Shown piece after piece: positions 15,975 to 24,126 of a DNA stretch of 64,000 nucleotides; the stretch's first letter is position 1, and every line of letters begins with the position of its first letter. Location of the stretch: assembly GCF_013178945.1 (NCBI RefSeq), contig NZ_JABFDM010000003.1, positions 124,001 through 188,000 on the forward strand, written 5' to 3'. The DNA is from Bradyrhizobium aeschynomenes. Lineage in GTDB: Bacteria > Pseudomonadota > Alphaproteobacteria > Rhizobiales > Xanthobacteraceae. The translations under genes and the position numbers were made by a program. A model generated the notes under the pieces. That model was not told the DNA's origin. It worked only from the letters and a program-made list of their open reading frames with translations, and searched no databases.

Positions 15975-16233
15975 GCGCCCCCTCTCCCAGTTCTTCACGG
16001 GGAGAGGGCTGGGGTGAGGGGCAGCAGCACGGGCGGTATTCGCGCCATGCCGTCCGCACTTGCGCATGCACCACGAAGAGAGCCTGCCATGGAAGGCGTT
16101 GCTTCGAAGAGAAGGGCCCTTCGCAGCGCCAGATGCCTCCGTTCGAGAGCTGCAGCCCTGTTTGATAACGCTGCCCGTGTGGCTGCCCCTCACCCCAAAC
16201 CCTCTCCCCGTGAAGAACGGGGAGAGGGAGCGC
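15975..16233. repeat. Pair of inverted ~51-bp repeats flanking 156 bases
   Basis: The left arm is 15975-16025 and the right arm 16182-16233. The left arm reads GCGCCCCCTCTCCCAG then TTCTTCACGGGGAGAGGG then GGGGTGAGGGGCAGC; the right arm is its reverse complement with only a few mismatches. Each arm also folds on itself (CCCTCTCC / GGAGAGGG). The 156 bases between show no gene. The layout looks like two copies of a small palindromic element in opposite orientation, or one miniature element with long terminal repeats. Confidence 0.8.
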
Positions 16234-16324
16234 ACCGCGGGCGCGGCTCGATCTCGGATCCCATAGCCAGTCAACCACCGTCCAACAGGGAAAACGTCCC
16301 TCCGGTGCCGTGGACAGGCGTGAC

Positions 16325-16345
16325 GTTATAATGTAACATTATGAC
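16325..16345. promoter_or_regulatory. Zur-type operator of the zinc operon
   Basis: GTTATAATGT-A-ACATTATGAC: a 21-base inverted repeat (GTnATAATGT arms) with one mismatched pair. It matches the general form of Fur-family Zur sites in alphaproteobacteria (TATAATnTnACATTATA-like). It ends three bases before the first ATG of the operon at 16349, so a bound repressor would block the promoter. The downstream genes are a zinc ABC importer. Confidence 0.75.
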
Positions 16346-16348
16346 GAA

Positions 16349-16582
16349 ATGACCCAGTCCGCCCTCCAGAGTCATGGCCACAGCCATGCGCATGACGCGC
16401 ATGGGCATGGGCATGCGCATGGCCACAACCACACGCACGCTCACAGCCATGACCCCGCCGCGCCGCATCCGGCGCAGCCGGCGCCGTGGTCGATCCTGCG
16501 GATGCCGGTGACGGTGCGGCTTGGCGCTGCCCTCGCCGCCAGCGCGGTGCTGTGGGTGATCGTCATTCTGGCGATGCGGTGA
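16349..16582 (+). CDS. Small His-rich single-pass membrane protein heading the zinc operon
   Basis: A 77-aa protein. Residues 9-34 are a run of His-Gly/Ala/Asp/Ser repeats (for example SHGHSHAHDAHGHGHAHGH), giving about 14 histidines; residues 55-76 are one hydrophobic segment. The His-rich part would bind Zn2+ (or Ni2+/Cu2+). It sits directly behind the Zur-type palindrome and 8 bases before znuC, so it belongs to the zinc uptake operon. The ZnuA encoded here lacks its own His-rich loop, and this protein may supply that zinc-collecting function. The side of the membrane is not known. Confidence 0.75.
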   Translation: MTQSALQSHGHSHAHDAHGHGHAHGHNHTHAHSHDPAAPHPAQPAPWSILRMPVTVRLGAALAASAVLWVIVILAMR

Positions 16583-16590
16583 GCTCGGCC

Positions 16591-17343
16591 ATGGCGCAAC
16601 TGCAGTTCCGCGATGTCACCCTGGGCTATGATCGCCATCCGGCCGTGCATCACCTCTCCGGCGAGGTGAGTGAGGGGGCGCTGTTGGCCGTCATCGGCCC
16701 GAACGGCGCCGGCAAGTCGACGCTGTTTCGCGGCATCGTCGGCCTCTTGAAGCCGCTTGCCGGCAGCATCTCAGCCGCCGGCCTCAAGCCGCGGGAGATC
16801 GCCTATCTGCCGCAGATCGCGGACATCGACCGCACCTTCCCGATCTCGGTGTTCGATTTCGTTAGCACCGGTCTCTGGCGTTCGGTCGGCATCTTCGGCG
16901 GCATCGGCGCTGCGGCGCGTGAGAAGATCGCGCAGGCCATTGCGGCCGTCGGCCTCACCGGCTTCGAGGGTCGCGGCATCGGCACCCTCTCAGGCGGGCA
17001 AATGCAGCGCCTGCTGTTCGCGCGCGTGCTGCTGCAGGATGCCCGCGTGATCGTGCTCGACGAGCCGTTCAACGCGATGGATTCCAAGACCTCGTCCGAC
17101 CTGCTGCAACTGATCGAGCACTGGCATGGCGAGCGGCGCACCGTGATGGCGGCGCTGCACGACATGGACATGGTGCGCGCGCATTTCCCGCAGACCCTGC
17201 TGCTCGCGCGCGAAGCGGTGGCGTGGGGGCCGACCGCCGAGGTGCTGACGTCGGACAATCTCGCGCAGGCGCGCCGGATGTGCGAGGCGTTCGACGATGC
17301 CGCCGCACCCTGCGCGCCGGCTCAATCCTCGAAGGCGGCGTGA
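16591..17343 (+). CDS. znuC: Zinc ABC transporter ATP-binding protein
   Basis: ATPase subunit of 250 aa. Walker A GPNGAGKST spans residues 36-44, the signature is LSGGQMQRL, Walker B VIVLDEPF, and the switch histidine is in ALHDMDMV. The Q-loop reads YLPQ. The ABC subgroup is the Mn/Zn type (ZnuC/MntB), judged from the neighbouring permease and binding protein. ATG 16591 fits the family N terminus; upstream codons in the same frame overlap the His-rich gene and are shadow. The stop overlaps the permease start (TGATG). Confidence 0.93.
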   Translation: MAQLQFRDVTLGYDRHPAVHHLSGEVSEGALLAVIGPNGAGKSTLFRGIVGLLKPLAGSISAAGLKPREIAYLPQIADIDRTFPISVFDFVSTGLWRSVGIFGGIGAAAREKIAQAIAAVGLTGFEGRGIGTLSGGQMQRLLFARVLLQDARVIVLDEPFNAMDSKTSSDLLQLIEHWHGERRTVMAALHDMDMVRAHFPQTLLLAREAVAWGPTAEVLTSDNLAQARRMCEAFDDAAAPCAPAQSSKAA

Positions 17344-18212
17344 TGCTGCGCGAGGTGCTGTTCGCTCCGTTCTCGGATTTCGAGTTCATGCGCCGCGCGC
17401 TCGCGGCCGTCATCGCGCTGTCGCTCGGCTCCGGGCCGATCGGCGTCTTCCTGATGCTCCGGCGCATGAGCCTGGTCGGCGACGCCATGGCGCACGCCAT
17501 CCTGCCGGGCGCCGCGATCGGCTTCCTGCTGTCCGGGCTCAATCTCTTCGCGATGACGACCGGCGGACTGGTCGCCGGTTTCGCCGTGGCGCTACTCTCC
17601 GGCCTGGTGTCGCGCTCGACCGGGCTCAAGGAGGACGCCTCGCTCGCGACCTTCTATCTCGCTTCGCTGGCGCTGGGCGTCACCATCGTCTCGGTGAAGG
17701 GCACCAACATCGACCTGCTGCACGTGCTGTTCGGCAACATCCTGGCGATGGATGACCCGACGCTCCTGATGGTCGCGACCAACGCCACCATCACGCTGGT
17801 CGTGCTCGCGGTGATCTATCGTCCGCTGGTGGTCGAGAGCGTGGATCCGTTGTTCCTGCGGACCGTGAGCCGGGCCGGCGCACCGGCGCATCTCATTTTC
17901 CTCGGCCTGATCGTGGTCAATCTCGTCAACGGCTTCCAGGCACTGGGCACCTTGCTTGCGGTCGGGCTGATGATCCTCCCCGCGGGCATTGCGCGGTTCT
18001 GGTCGCGCGACGTGACGCCGATGATCTGCATCGCGGTCGGATCGGCGATCGTCTCCGGCTACATCGGCCTGGTGCTGTCGTTCCAGACCCGCATTCCCTC
18101 CGGCCCCGCGATCATCCTGGTCGCATCGCTGATCTATCTCGGCTCGGTTCTGTTCGGACGCGTGGGCGGCGTGCTTCCGCAACTGTTTCCGGGACGCCAC
18201 CTCGAAGCTTGA
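17343..18212 (+). CDS. znuB: Zinc ABC transporter permease
   Basis: Inner-membrane permease of 289 aa, ABC-3 family, with about eight hydrophobic segments. Family blocks are RRMSLVGDAMAHAILPGAAIG, LFGNILAMD and QALGTLLAVGLMILPAGIARF. It forms the channel for zinc taken up with ZnuA and ZnuC. The start ATG overlaps the ZnuC stop by one base (GTG at 17340 is the only close rival), and the next gene follows by 5 bases. It is part of a tight operon. Confidence 0.93.
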   Translation: MLREVLFAPFSDFEFMRRALAAVIALSLGSGPIGVFLMLRRMSLVGDAMAHAILPGAAIGFLLSGLNLFAMTTGGLVAGFAVALLSGLVSRSTGLKEDASLATFYLASLALGVTIVSVKGTNIDLLHVLFGNILAMDDPTLLMVATNATITLVVLAVIYRPLVVESVDPLFLRTVSRAGAPAHLIFLGLIVVNLVNGFQALGTLLAVGLMILPAGIARFWSRDVTPMICIAVGSAIVSGYIGLVLSFQTRIPSGPAIILVASLIYLGSVLFGRVGGVLPQLFPGRHLEA

Positions 18213-18217
18213 GCCTC

Positions 18218-19090
18218 ATGATGAAACGTTTGCTTCCCGCCCTCGGCCTGCTGCTGTCGCTCGTTGTCCCCGCATCCGCCGATACCAAGCTCAGCGTCAT
18301 CACCAGCTTCTCGATTCCCGCCGACTTCGTCCGCCAGGTCGGCGGCGACAAGGTCACGGTCACCTCGCTGGTCGGGCCGGACAGCGACGTGCACGTCTAC
18401 ACGCCGACGCCGCACGACGCGAAGGAGGTCGGCGCGGCGAAGCTCCTCGTCGTCAACGGCCTCGGCCTGGAAGGCTGGCTGCCGCGGCTGCAGCAGGCGT
18501 CCGGCAGCAAGGCGCCGATCATCGTGGCGACGGCCGGCATCGCGCCGCGCAAGCGCGGCGCGGATGCCGACCCGCATGCCTGGCAGTCGGTCGGCAATGC
18601 CAAGGTCTATGTGAAGAACATCCGCGACGCGCTGATGGCAGCAGATCCGGCCGATGCCGAGACGTTCAAGGCCAATGCCGAGCGCTATCTCGGCGAGCTC
18701 GATGCGCTCGACCGCGAGGTCCGGACCGAGATCGACAAGATCCCGGCCGAGCGGCGCAAGGTGATCTCCACCCATGACGCCTTCGGCTATTTCGCCGACG
18801 CCTATGGCATTGCCTTCATCGCCCCGCTCGGCGTCTCCACCGAGACCGAGCCGTCGGCCCGCGACGTCGCCGAGATCATCCGCCAGGTGAAAAAAGCCGG
18901 CATTCCGGCGGTCTTCCTGGAGAATTTCAACGACGACCGGCTGGTCGGCCGGATCGCGGCGGAGACCGGCGCCAAGATCGGCGGCACGTTGTATTCGGAC
19001 GCCCTGAGCGCGGAAAACGGCCCCGTTCCCACTTACATTGCCATGGTCAGGCACAATATAAGGGCCCTGACGAGCGCGCTTGTCCGCTAG
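18218..19090 (+). CDS. znuA: Zinc ABC transporter periplasmic binding protein
   Basis: Cluster A-I metal-binding protein of 290 aa with a signal peptide (LLPALGLLLSLVVPASA). Metal-ligand regions are VGPDSDVHVYTPTPHDAKEV, DADPHAWQS, STHDAFGYFA and the late TLYSDALS. These match ZnuA/MntA-type proteins with three His and an Asp. The long His/Asp loop found in many ZnuA proteins is missing between residues about 90 and 115. Zinc is inferred from the Zur-type operator and operon; manganese cannot be excluded. TTG 18209 and ATG 18221 are other possible starts. Confidence 0.88.
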   Translation: MMKRLLPALGLLLSLVVPASADTKLSVITSFSIPADFVRQVGGDKVTVTSLVGPDSDVHVYTPTPHDAKEVGAAKLLVVNGLGLEGWLPRLQQASGSKAPIIVATAGIAPRKRGADADPHAWQSVGNAKVYVKNIRDALMAADPADAETFKANAERYLGELDALDREVRTEIDKIPAERRKVISTHDAFGYFADAYGIAFIAPLGVSTETEPSARDVAEIIRQVKKAGIPAVFLENFNDDRLVGRIAAETGAKIGGTLYSDALSAENGPVPTYIAMVRHNIRALTSALVR

Positions 19091-19161
19091 GGTTTTACCC
19101 TCGCGGCTTTCGGCGCTTTTTGAGCCATTTTCGACGCGATCCCCAAGTTTCCGGAGTGCGC

Positions 19162-20202
19162 ATGTCCGACGCGAGCAAGACCCCCGTAACGGTGCTGACC
19201 GGCTATCTCGGCGCCGGCAAGACCACGCTTCTCAACCGCATCCTCTCCGAAGACCACGGCAAGAAGTACGCCGTCATCGTCAACGAGTTCGGCGAGATCG
19301 GCATCGACAATGACCTCATCGTCGGGGCCGACGAGGAAGTGTTCGAGATGAACAATGGCTGCATCTGCTGCACCGTGCGCGGCGATCTCGTGCGCATCAT
19401 CTCCGGCCTGATGCGCCGCAAGGGCAAGTTCGACGCGATCATCGTCGAGACCACGGGGCTCGCCGATCCGGCGCCGGTGGCGCAGACCTTCTTCGTCGAC
19501 GAGGACGTGCAGAAGAATGCGCGGCTCGACGCGGTCGTGACGGTGGCCGACGCGAAGTGGCTCTCGGACCGGCTCAAGGATGCGCCGGAAGCGAAGAACC
19601 AGATCGCGTTTGCCGACGTCATCGTGCTCAACAAGACCGACCTCGTCACCAAGCCGGAGCTCGCCGAGGTCGAGGCGCGCATCCGCGCCATCAACCCCTA
19701 CGCAAAGCTGCATCGCACCGAGCGCTGCCAGATCGCGATCGCGGATGTGCTGGAGCGCGGCGCGTTCGATCTCGACCGCATCCTGGAGATCGAGCCGCAA
19801 TTCCTCAATGCCGGCGACGATCACGATCATCACCATCATGATCACGACCACGGCCATGATCATCACCACCATCATGACCACGGGCTGAAGCACTATCACG
19901 ACGAGGAGATGCAGTCGCTGTCGCTGCGCTCCGACAAGCCGCTCGATCCGTCGAAGTTCATGCCGTGGCTGCAGAATCTGGTGCAGACCGAGGGCGGCAA
20001 GATCCTGCGCTCCAAGGGCATCCTGGCGTTCCAGGACGATGACGATCGCTACGTCTTCCAGGGCGTGCACATGATGCTCGAGGGCGATCATCAGCGGAAG
20101 TGGAAGCCGGACGAGGCGCGGCAGAGCCGCGTCGTCTTCATCGGCCGCGAGCTGCCGGAAGACGCCATCCGCGAAGGCTTTGAACGCTGCATCGTGACCT
20201 GA
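19162..20202 (+). CDS. COG0523 (CobW/ZNG1-like) zinc-related GTPase
   Basis: P-loop GTPase of 346 aa. Walker A is GYLGAGKT at residues 14-21, the CxCC metal motif is GCICC (Cys67, 69, 70), Walker B lies in IIVETTGLADP and the guanine motif is NKTD. A His/Asp-rich linker (residues about 219-245, e.g. DHDHHHHDHDHGHDHHHH) precedes the C-terminal CobW_C domain. Relatives (ZNG1, YeiR, ZigA) deliver zinc to metalloenzymes under zinc limitation; often mis-named as cobalamin proteins. CCGGAG sits 6 bases before ATG 19162. Position in the Zur operon agrees with a zinc role. Confidence 0.9.
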   Translation: MSDASKTPVTVLTGYLGAGKTTLLNRILSEDHGKKYAVIVNEFGEIGIDNDLIVGADEEVFEMNNGCICCTVRGDLVRIISGLMRRKGKFDAIIVETTGLADPAPVAQTFFVDEDVQKNARLDAVVTVADAKWLSDRLKDAPEAKNQIAFADVIVLNKTDLVTKPELAEVEARIRAINPYAKLHRTERCQIAIADVLERGAFDLDRILEIEPQFLNAGDDHDHHHHDHDHGHDHHHHHDHGLKHYHDEEMQSLSLRSDKPLDPSKFMPWLQNLVQTEGGKILRSKGILAFQDDDDRYVFQGVHMMLEGDHQRKWKPDEARQSRVVFIGRELPEDAIREGFERCIVT

Positions 20203-21221
20203 TGACCAACTTCGATACGGGCGGCGAGGCCGCATCCATCGTCTCCGTCACCGACAAGGTGAAGCCGGTCTCGCTCGGCATGGCCGTGACGGCCGTGCAC
20301 TATCTTGGCGACCACGCTGCCTTCGTCGGCACCGAGGAGAGCGTCGCCGTCGTCGATACCGAGGGCGAGATCAGCAAGGTCGACGTTACCGGCGGCGGCA
20401 TCCTGTCGGCGGTGTCGGACGGCTCGCGCATCCTGTTCGGCGGCGATGACGGCAAGGTCTCATCCCTGGACAAGTCCGGCACGGTGAGCGTGCTGGCGAC
20501 CGATCCGAAACGGCGCTGGATCGACAACGTCGCCGTCCATCCGGATGGCGCGATCGCGTGGTCGGTCGGCAAGACCGCGTTCGTGCGCGCGCCCAAGGGC
20601 GAGGAGAAATCGCTCGAAGTGCCCTCGACCGCGGGCGGGCTGGCGTTCGCGCCGAAGGGCCTGCGGCTCGCGATCGCGCATTATAACGGCGCGACCTTGT
20701 GGTTTCCGAACATGGCGGGCGAGCCGGAATTTCTCGGCTGGGCCGGCTCGCATCACGCCGTCACCTTCAGCCCGGACAACAAGTTCCTGGTCACCGCGAT
20801 GCACGAGCCGGCGCTGCACGGCTGGCGGCTCGCGGATTCCAGGCACATGCGCATGACCGGCTATCCGTCACGCGTGAAGTCGATGTCCTGGGGCAGCGGC
20901 GGGCGTTTCCTCGCCACCTCGGGCGCCGACATGGTCATCCTCTGGCCGTTCGTCGGCAAGGACGGCCCGATGGGCAAGGAGCCGGCGATGCTGGCGCCGA
21001 TGAAGGCCAAAGTCACGGCCGTCGCCTGCCATCCCAAGCAGGACATCCTGGCCTGCGGCTACGAGGACGGCACCGTGCTGATGGTGCGGATGCAGGACGG
21101 CGCGGAGATCCTGGTGCGCCGGAACGAGACCCCGCCGGTCGTGGCGTTGGGCTGGAATGCCGCGGGAACGTGGCTGGCGTTCTCCGACGAGAGCGGAGAG
21201 GCGGGGCTGCTGCGGCTGTAA
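20202..21221 (+). CDS. WD40-repeat protein coupled to the zinc GTPase
   Basis: A 339-aa protein without signal peptide or membrane segment. It is built from about six or seven weak WD/beta-propeller blades, for example AVTFSPDNKFLVTAM, SWGSGGRFLATSGADMVILW, VACHPKQDILACGYEDGTV and LGWNAAGTWLAFSDESGEAGLL. The start ATG overlaps the GTPase stop (TGATG), so translation is coupled. A WD40 gene following a COG0523 GTPase recurs in alphaproteobacteria, from memory; a scaffold between GTPase and client enzyme is a reasonable guess, not shown. Confidence 0.82.
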   Translation: MTNFDTGGEAASIVSVTDKVKPVSLGMAVTAVHYLGDHAAFVGTEESVAVVDTEGEISKVDVTGGGILSAVSDGSRILFGGDDGKVSSLDKSGTVSVLATDPKRRWIDNVAVHPDGAIAWSVGKTAFVRAPKGEEKSLEVPSTAGGLAFAPKGLRLAIAHYNGATLWFPNMAGEPEFLGWAGSHHAVTFSPDNKFLVTAMHEPALHGWRLADSRHMRMTGYPSRVKSMSWGSGGRFLATSGADMVILWPFVGKDGPMGKEPAMLAPMKAKVTAVACHPKQDILACGYEDGTVLMVRMQDGAEILVRRNETPPVVALGWNAAGTWLAFSDESGEAGLLRL

Positions 21222-21368
21222 TGGAACGTTTCCAAGCCGTGATGGGGCATAGCGGCGCAGGACCGAATGGGAACCTCGCCGCTATCAGTCCGTTGTTCCC
21301 CCGCATGATCTGATGCGAGCGCCACATGAGGTGGTGTGATGCGCGTCAGAGGATGCGGAGGACAACCG

Positions 21369-21689
21369 ATGGCTCCGATCAACAGCAAACGCACCTTGCG
21401 CCGCGACCTGTGGCTCGCCGTCGGTCTGCTCGGCTTGGGCATGCTCGTTGCGATCATTTCGTTTACCGAGATCAAGGCCGGCCATCTTGATCAGATGGCC
21501 CAGGCGACGCCGTCTGCCTCGCCCGAGCCGTCGGCGACCCCGGCCGAAGCCAAGCCCGGCGGCACCCGCCCGACCACGCCCGCGCCCGAGCCCGCGCGTC
21601 CCGACATCGAGGCCCAGAAGGAAGGCGCCAAGCCCGCGCTGCCGCCGGCCCCGGCCGAAAAGGTCGCGCCTCCGATGGACAAGAAGTAG
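21369..21689 (+). CDS. Small Pro/Ala-rich membrane-anchored protein, hypothetical
   Basis: A 106-aa protein of no named family. Residues 11-32 form one hydrophobic segment (LWLAVGLLGLGMLVAIISF), after a basic N terminus (NSKRTLRRD). The rest is a low-complexity Pro/Ala/Glu/Lys tail likely to be periplasmic and disordered. GGAGGA at 21357-21362 is six bases before ATG 21369, so I prefer this start to the ATG at 21336. It is separated from the zinc operon by 147 bases and may be independent. Confidence 0.65.
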   Translation: MAPINSKRTLRRDLWLAVGLLGLGMLVAIISFTEIKAGHLDQMAQATPSASPEPSATPAEAKPGGTRPTTPAPEPARPDIEAQKEGAKPALPPAPAEKVAPPMDKK

Positions 21690-21738
21690 TCGGTCGCCAC
21701 GAGCGAAGTGCTCGATTGGGCGCATTCTGTCTCAACGT

Positions 21739-21822
21739 CGTCATGGCCGGGCTTGACCCGGGCATCCACGTCTTTCGTTGGGTGCGGCTACGTGGATGGC
21801 CGGGTCAAGCCCGGCCATGACG
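21739..21822. repeat. Palindromic repeat, 'CATGGCCGGGCTTGACC' type
   Basis: Arms 21739-21770 and 21791-21822, 32 bases each with one mismatch: CGTCATGGCCGGGCTTGACC... and its reverse complement ...CGGGTCAAGCCCGGCCATGA. The loop is 20 bases. A second kind of dispersed repeat, distinct in sequence from the GTCCCGG kind. Confidence 0.88.
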
Positions 21823-21860
21823 GAGGTGAGGGTGTGGATGAACGCGGCCGGAATCCCCGT

Positions 21861-21981
21861 CGTCGTCCCGGCGAACGCCGGGACCCATAACCACCGTTCG
21901 TGGTTTGAGGCAGGCTGTTAGCTCCACCTCCCGCCTCATAGGCGTCACGGAGTCTGGGTCCCGGCTCAAGGCCGGGACGAC
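21861..21981. repeat. Dispersed palindromic repeat, copy 3
   Basis: Begins CGTCGTCCCGGCGAACGCCG and ends GGTCCCGGCTCAAGGCCGGG plus ACGAC. GGTTTGAGGCAGGCTG is shared with the copy at 13202. Confidence 0.85.
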
Positions 21982-21990
21982 AGCGGCGGC

Positions 21991-23415
21991 TTACCGCACC
22001 AGGATGTTGCGGAACTGCCAGGGATCGGACGTGTCGATGTCCTCCGGGAACAGGCCTGGGCGGTCGTTCAGCGGCGTCCAATCCGTGTAGTAGCCCTTGA
22101 CCGGGCCGAGATAGGGCGTCTGGATCTCGAGGCAACGGCGGAAGTCCATTTCGTCCGCTTCGACGATGCCGGCGGTCGGGTTTTCCAGCGCCCAGACCAT
22201 GCCGGCGAGGACCGCTGACGACACCTGCAGGCCGGTCGCGTTCTGATAGGGCGCGATGCGGCGGGTTTCCTCGATCGAGAGCTGCGAGCCGTACCAATAG
22301 GCGTTCTTGCCGTGGCCGTAGAGCAGCACGCCGAGCTCGTCGATGCCGTCGACGATCTCGTTCTCGTCGAGGATGTGCCACTTCTCCTGCATCTTGCCGG
22401 TGGCGCCGAAGATCTCGTGCAGCGACAGCACCGCGTCGTTCGCCGGGTGATAGGCGTAGTGGCAGGTCGGGCGGTAGACGACCTTGTCGCCGTCGCGAAC
22501 CGTGTAGTAGTCGGCGATCGAGATCGACTCGTTGTGCGTCACCAGGAAGCCGTATTGCGCGCCCGGCGTCGGACACCAGGAGCGGACGCGCGTGTTGGCG
22601 CCCGGCTGCAGCAGATAGATCGCGGCACCGCAGCCCTCGCCGTGGCGGCGGCCGTTCTCCGGCATCCACGTCTCATGCGTGCCCCAGCCGAGCTCGGCCG
22701 GCTGCATGCCCTCGGACACGAAGCCCTCGACCGACCAGGTGTTGACGAACACGTCCATCGGCTTCGGGTTCTTGGAGCGCTGGGTGTCGCGCTCGGCGAT
22801 GTGCACGCCCTTGACGCCGAGCTTCTGCATCAGCTGCGCCCAGCCTTCGCGGCTCTTCGGCTCGACGATCTCGGTCTTGGTATCCTTGGCGATGTCGAGC
22901 AGCGCCTGCTTGACGAACCAGGAAACCATGCCGGGATTGGCACCGCAGGTCGAGACCGCGGTGGTGCCGCCCGGGCTCTTGCGGCGCGCGGCCAGCAGCG
23001 TCTCGCGCAGCGCGTAGTTCGAGCGCTGCTCGACGCCCACCTGCTTGTCGAAATAGAAGCCGGCCCACGGCTCGACGACGGTGTCGATGTAGAGCGCGCC
23101 GATCTCGCGGCACATCGTCATGATGTCGACCGAGGAGGTGTCGACCGACAGGTTGACACAGAAACCCTGGCCGCCGCCTTCGGTGAGCAGCGGCACCAAG
23201 AGCTCGCGGTAATTGTCGCGGGTCACGCCCTGCTGGATGAAGCGCACGCCGTGATTCTTGGCCAGAGCGCCGTCGTCATGCGGATCGATGATGACGAAGC
23301 GGCTCTTGTCGTAGTCGAAATGGCGTTCGATCAGGGGCAGGGTGCCCTTGCCGATCGAGCCGAAGCCGATCATGACGATGGGGCCGGTGATCTTGGCGTG
23401 GATCTGCGAGCTCAT
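21991..23415 (-). CDS. hss: Homospermidine synthase
   Basis: A 474-aa NAD-dependent enzyme that joins two putrescines (or putrescine and spermidine) into homospermidine, the main triamine in many rhizobia. The N-terminal Rossmann motif is GFGSIGKGTLPLIERHF; further blocks are CVNLSVDTSSVDIM, DTVVEPWAGFY, TCGANPGMVSWFVKQAL and TGLQVSSAVLAGMVWALENP. Length agrees with the alphaproteobacterial enzyme (about 480). The frame runs open to 23925, but ATG 23415 is the family start. It is downstream of a RidA-like gene and of an ornithine/lysine decarboxylase that would supply putrescine. Confidence 0.95.
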   Translation of the reverse strand: MSSQIHAKITGPIVMIGFGSIGKGTLPLIERHFDYDKSRFVIIDPHDDGALAKNHGVRFIQQGVTRDNYRELLVPLLTEGGGQGFCVNLSVDTSSVDIMTMCREIGALYIDTVVEPWAGFYFDKQVGVEQRSNYALRETLLAARRKSPGGTTAVSTCGANPGMVSWFVKQALLDIAKDTKTEIVEPKSREGWAQLMQKLGVKGVHIAERDTQRSKNPKPMDVFVNTWSVEGFVSEGMQPAELGWGTHETWMPENGRRHGEGCGAAIYLLQPGANTRVRSWCPTPGAQYGFLVTHNESISIADYYTVRDGDKVVYRPTCHYAYHPANDAVLSLHEIFGATGKMQEKWHILDENEIVDGIDELGVLLYGHGKNAYWYGSQLSIEETRRIAPYQNATGLQVSSAVLAGMVWALENPTAGIVEADEMDFRRCLEIQTPYLGPVKGYYTDWTPLNDRPGLFPEDIDTSDPWQFRNILVR

Positions 23416-23477
23416 GATGGGTCTCTCTTCTCGGACGGTGGCTGCGCCGGGGGCGCAAGCACAGGAAAGGGCAGCAA

Positions 23478-23867
23478 TCAGGCGCTGCGCCGTTTGGCGG
23501 TGACTTCGATCTCGACCTTCATCTCGGGCTTGAGCAGCGCCGCGACGACCACCATGGTGGCGGCGGGGCGGATGTCGCCGAGGACCTCGCCGCAGACCGC
23601 AAAATGCGCATCGGCGTCGGCGACGTCGGTCAGGTAGTAGGTCGCGCGAACGATGTCGGCCATCTCGAATCCGCCCTCCTGCAGGGCGGCCGCGATGGTC
23701 TTGAAGCAGTTGCGTGACTGGCTCGTGACATCGGCCGGCATCGTCATGGTGGTGTAGTCGTAGCCGGTTGTCCCGGCGACGAAGGCGAAATCGCCGTCGA
23801 TCACCGCCCGGCTGTAGCCGGCGGTCTTCTCGAACGGTGATCCGGTAGAGATCAGACGGCGGGGCAT
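23478..23867 (-). CDS. RidA/YjgF-family protein
   Basis: A 129-aa member of the Rid family, in which RidA proper hydrolyses reactive enamine/imine intermediates made by PLP enzymes. Family blocks are GDFAFVAGTTGYD, SRNCFKTIAAALQEGGFEMADIV and RATYYLTDVADADA, and the near-C-terminal KPEMKVEIEVTA. The usual arginine before the last beta strand (Arg105 in RidA) is not in its normal context (AATMVVVAALLKPEMKVEIE), so it may be a Rid1-7 subgroup protein without imine deaminase activity. It lies 62 bases before hss and shares a strand with a PLP decarboxylase. Confidence 0.88.
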   Translation of the reverse strand: MPRRLISTGSPFEKTAGYSRAVIDGDFAFVAGTTGYDYTTMTMPADVTSQSRNCFKTIAAALQEGGFEMADIVRATYYLTDVADADAHFAVCGEVLGDIRPAATMVVVAALLKPEMKVEIEVTAKRRSA

Positions 23868-23964
23868 TTTGGGACCTCGTCGGGGGATTTTCGGGGGTTA
23901 AAGAGCTTTTGCTGCACCTGCGCAACCCCCGGCGGGGCGGGCCGGGCGCGGCTTGCCGGAATGC

Positions 23965-24126
23965 CTAACGCAGGCGCGTCACGTCGGATCCGGCCGGCGG
24001 CGCGCCGTTCCAGCGCCGCACCACGATGTCGCGGACGATCATGATGCCGAGCAGGATCAGCACCAGCGTCGGCAGCCACGTCCGCCGCGGCGGCTGAGCT
24101 GCCGCCTCGGCCCTCACGCCGCGCAT
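23965..24126 (-). CDS. 53-aa single-pass membrane peptide coupled to the GNAT gene
   Basis: A 53-aa reading frame found by hand. It starts MRGVRAEAAAQPPRRTWLPT, continues with a hydrophobic segment LVLILLGIMIVRDIVV, and ends NGAPPAGSDVTRLR. Its ATG lies 13 bases inside the end of the upstream GNAT gene, so translation is probably coupled. It has a positive-inside pattern (PPRRTW before the segment). No family is recognised. Both the membrane segment and the overlap argue it is real, but the evidence is modest. Confidence 0.5.
   Translation of the reverse strand: MRGVRAEAAAQPPRRTWLPTLVLILLGIMIVRDIVVRRWNGAPPAGSDVTRLR

Larger units (their letters stand above)
21690..21990. other. Gene-free repeat spacer
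   Basis: The spacer before the homospermidine synthase stop is almost wholly the two palindromic repeats listed at 21739-21822 and 21861-21981. I see no gene in it. The repeats may end transcripts arriving from both sides. Confidence 0.75.
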
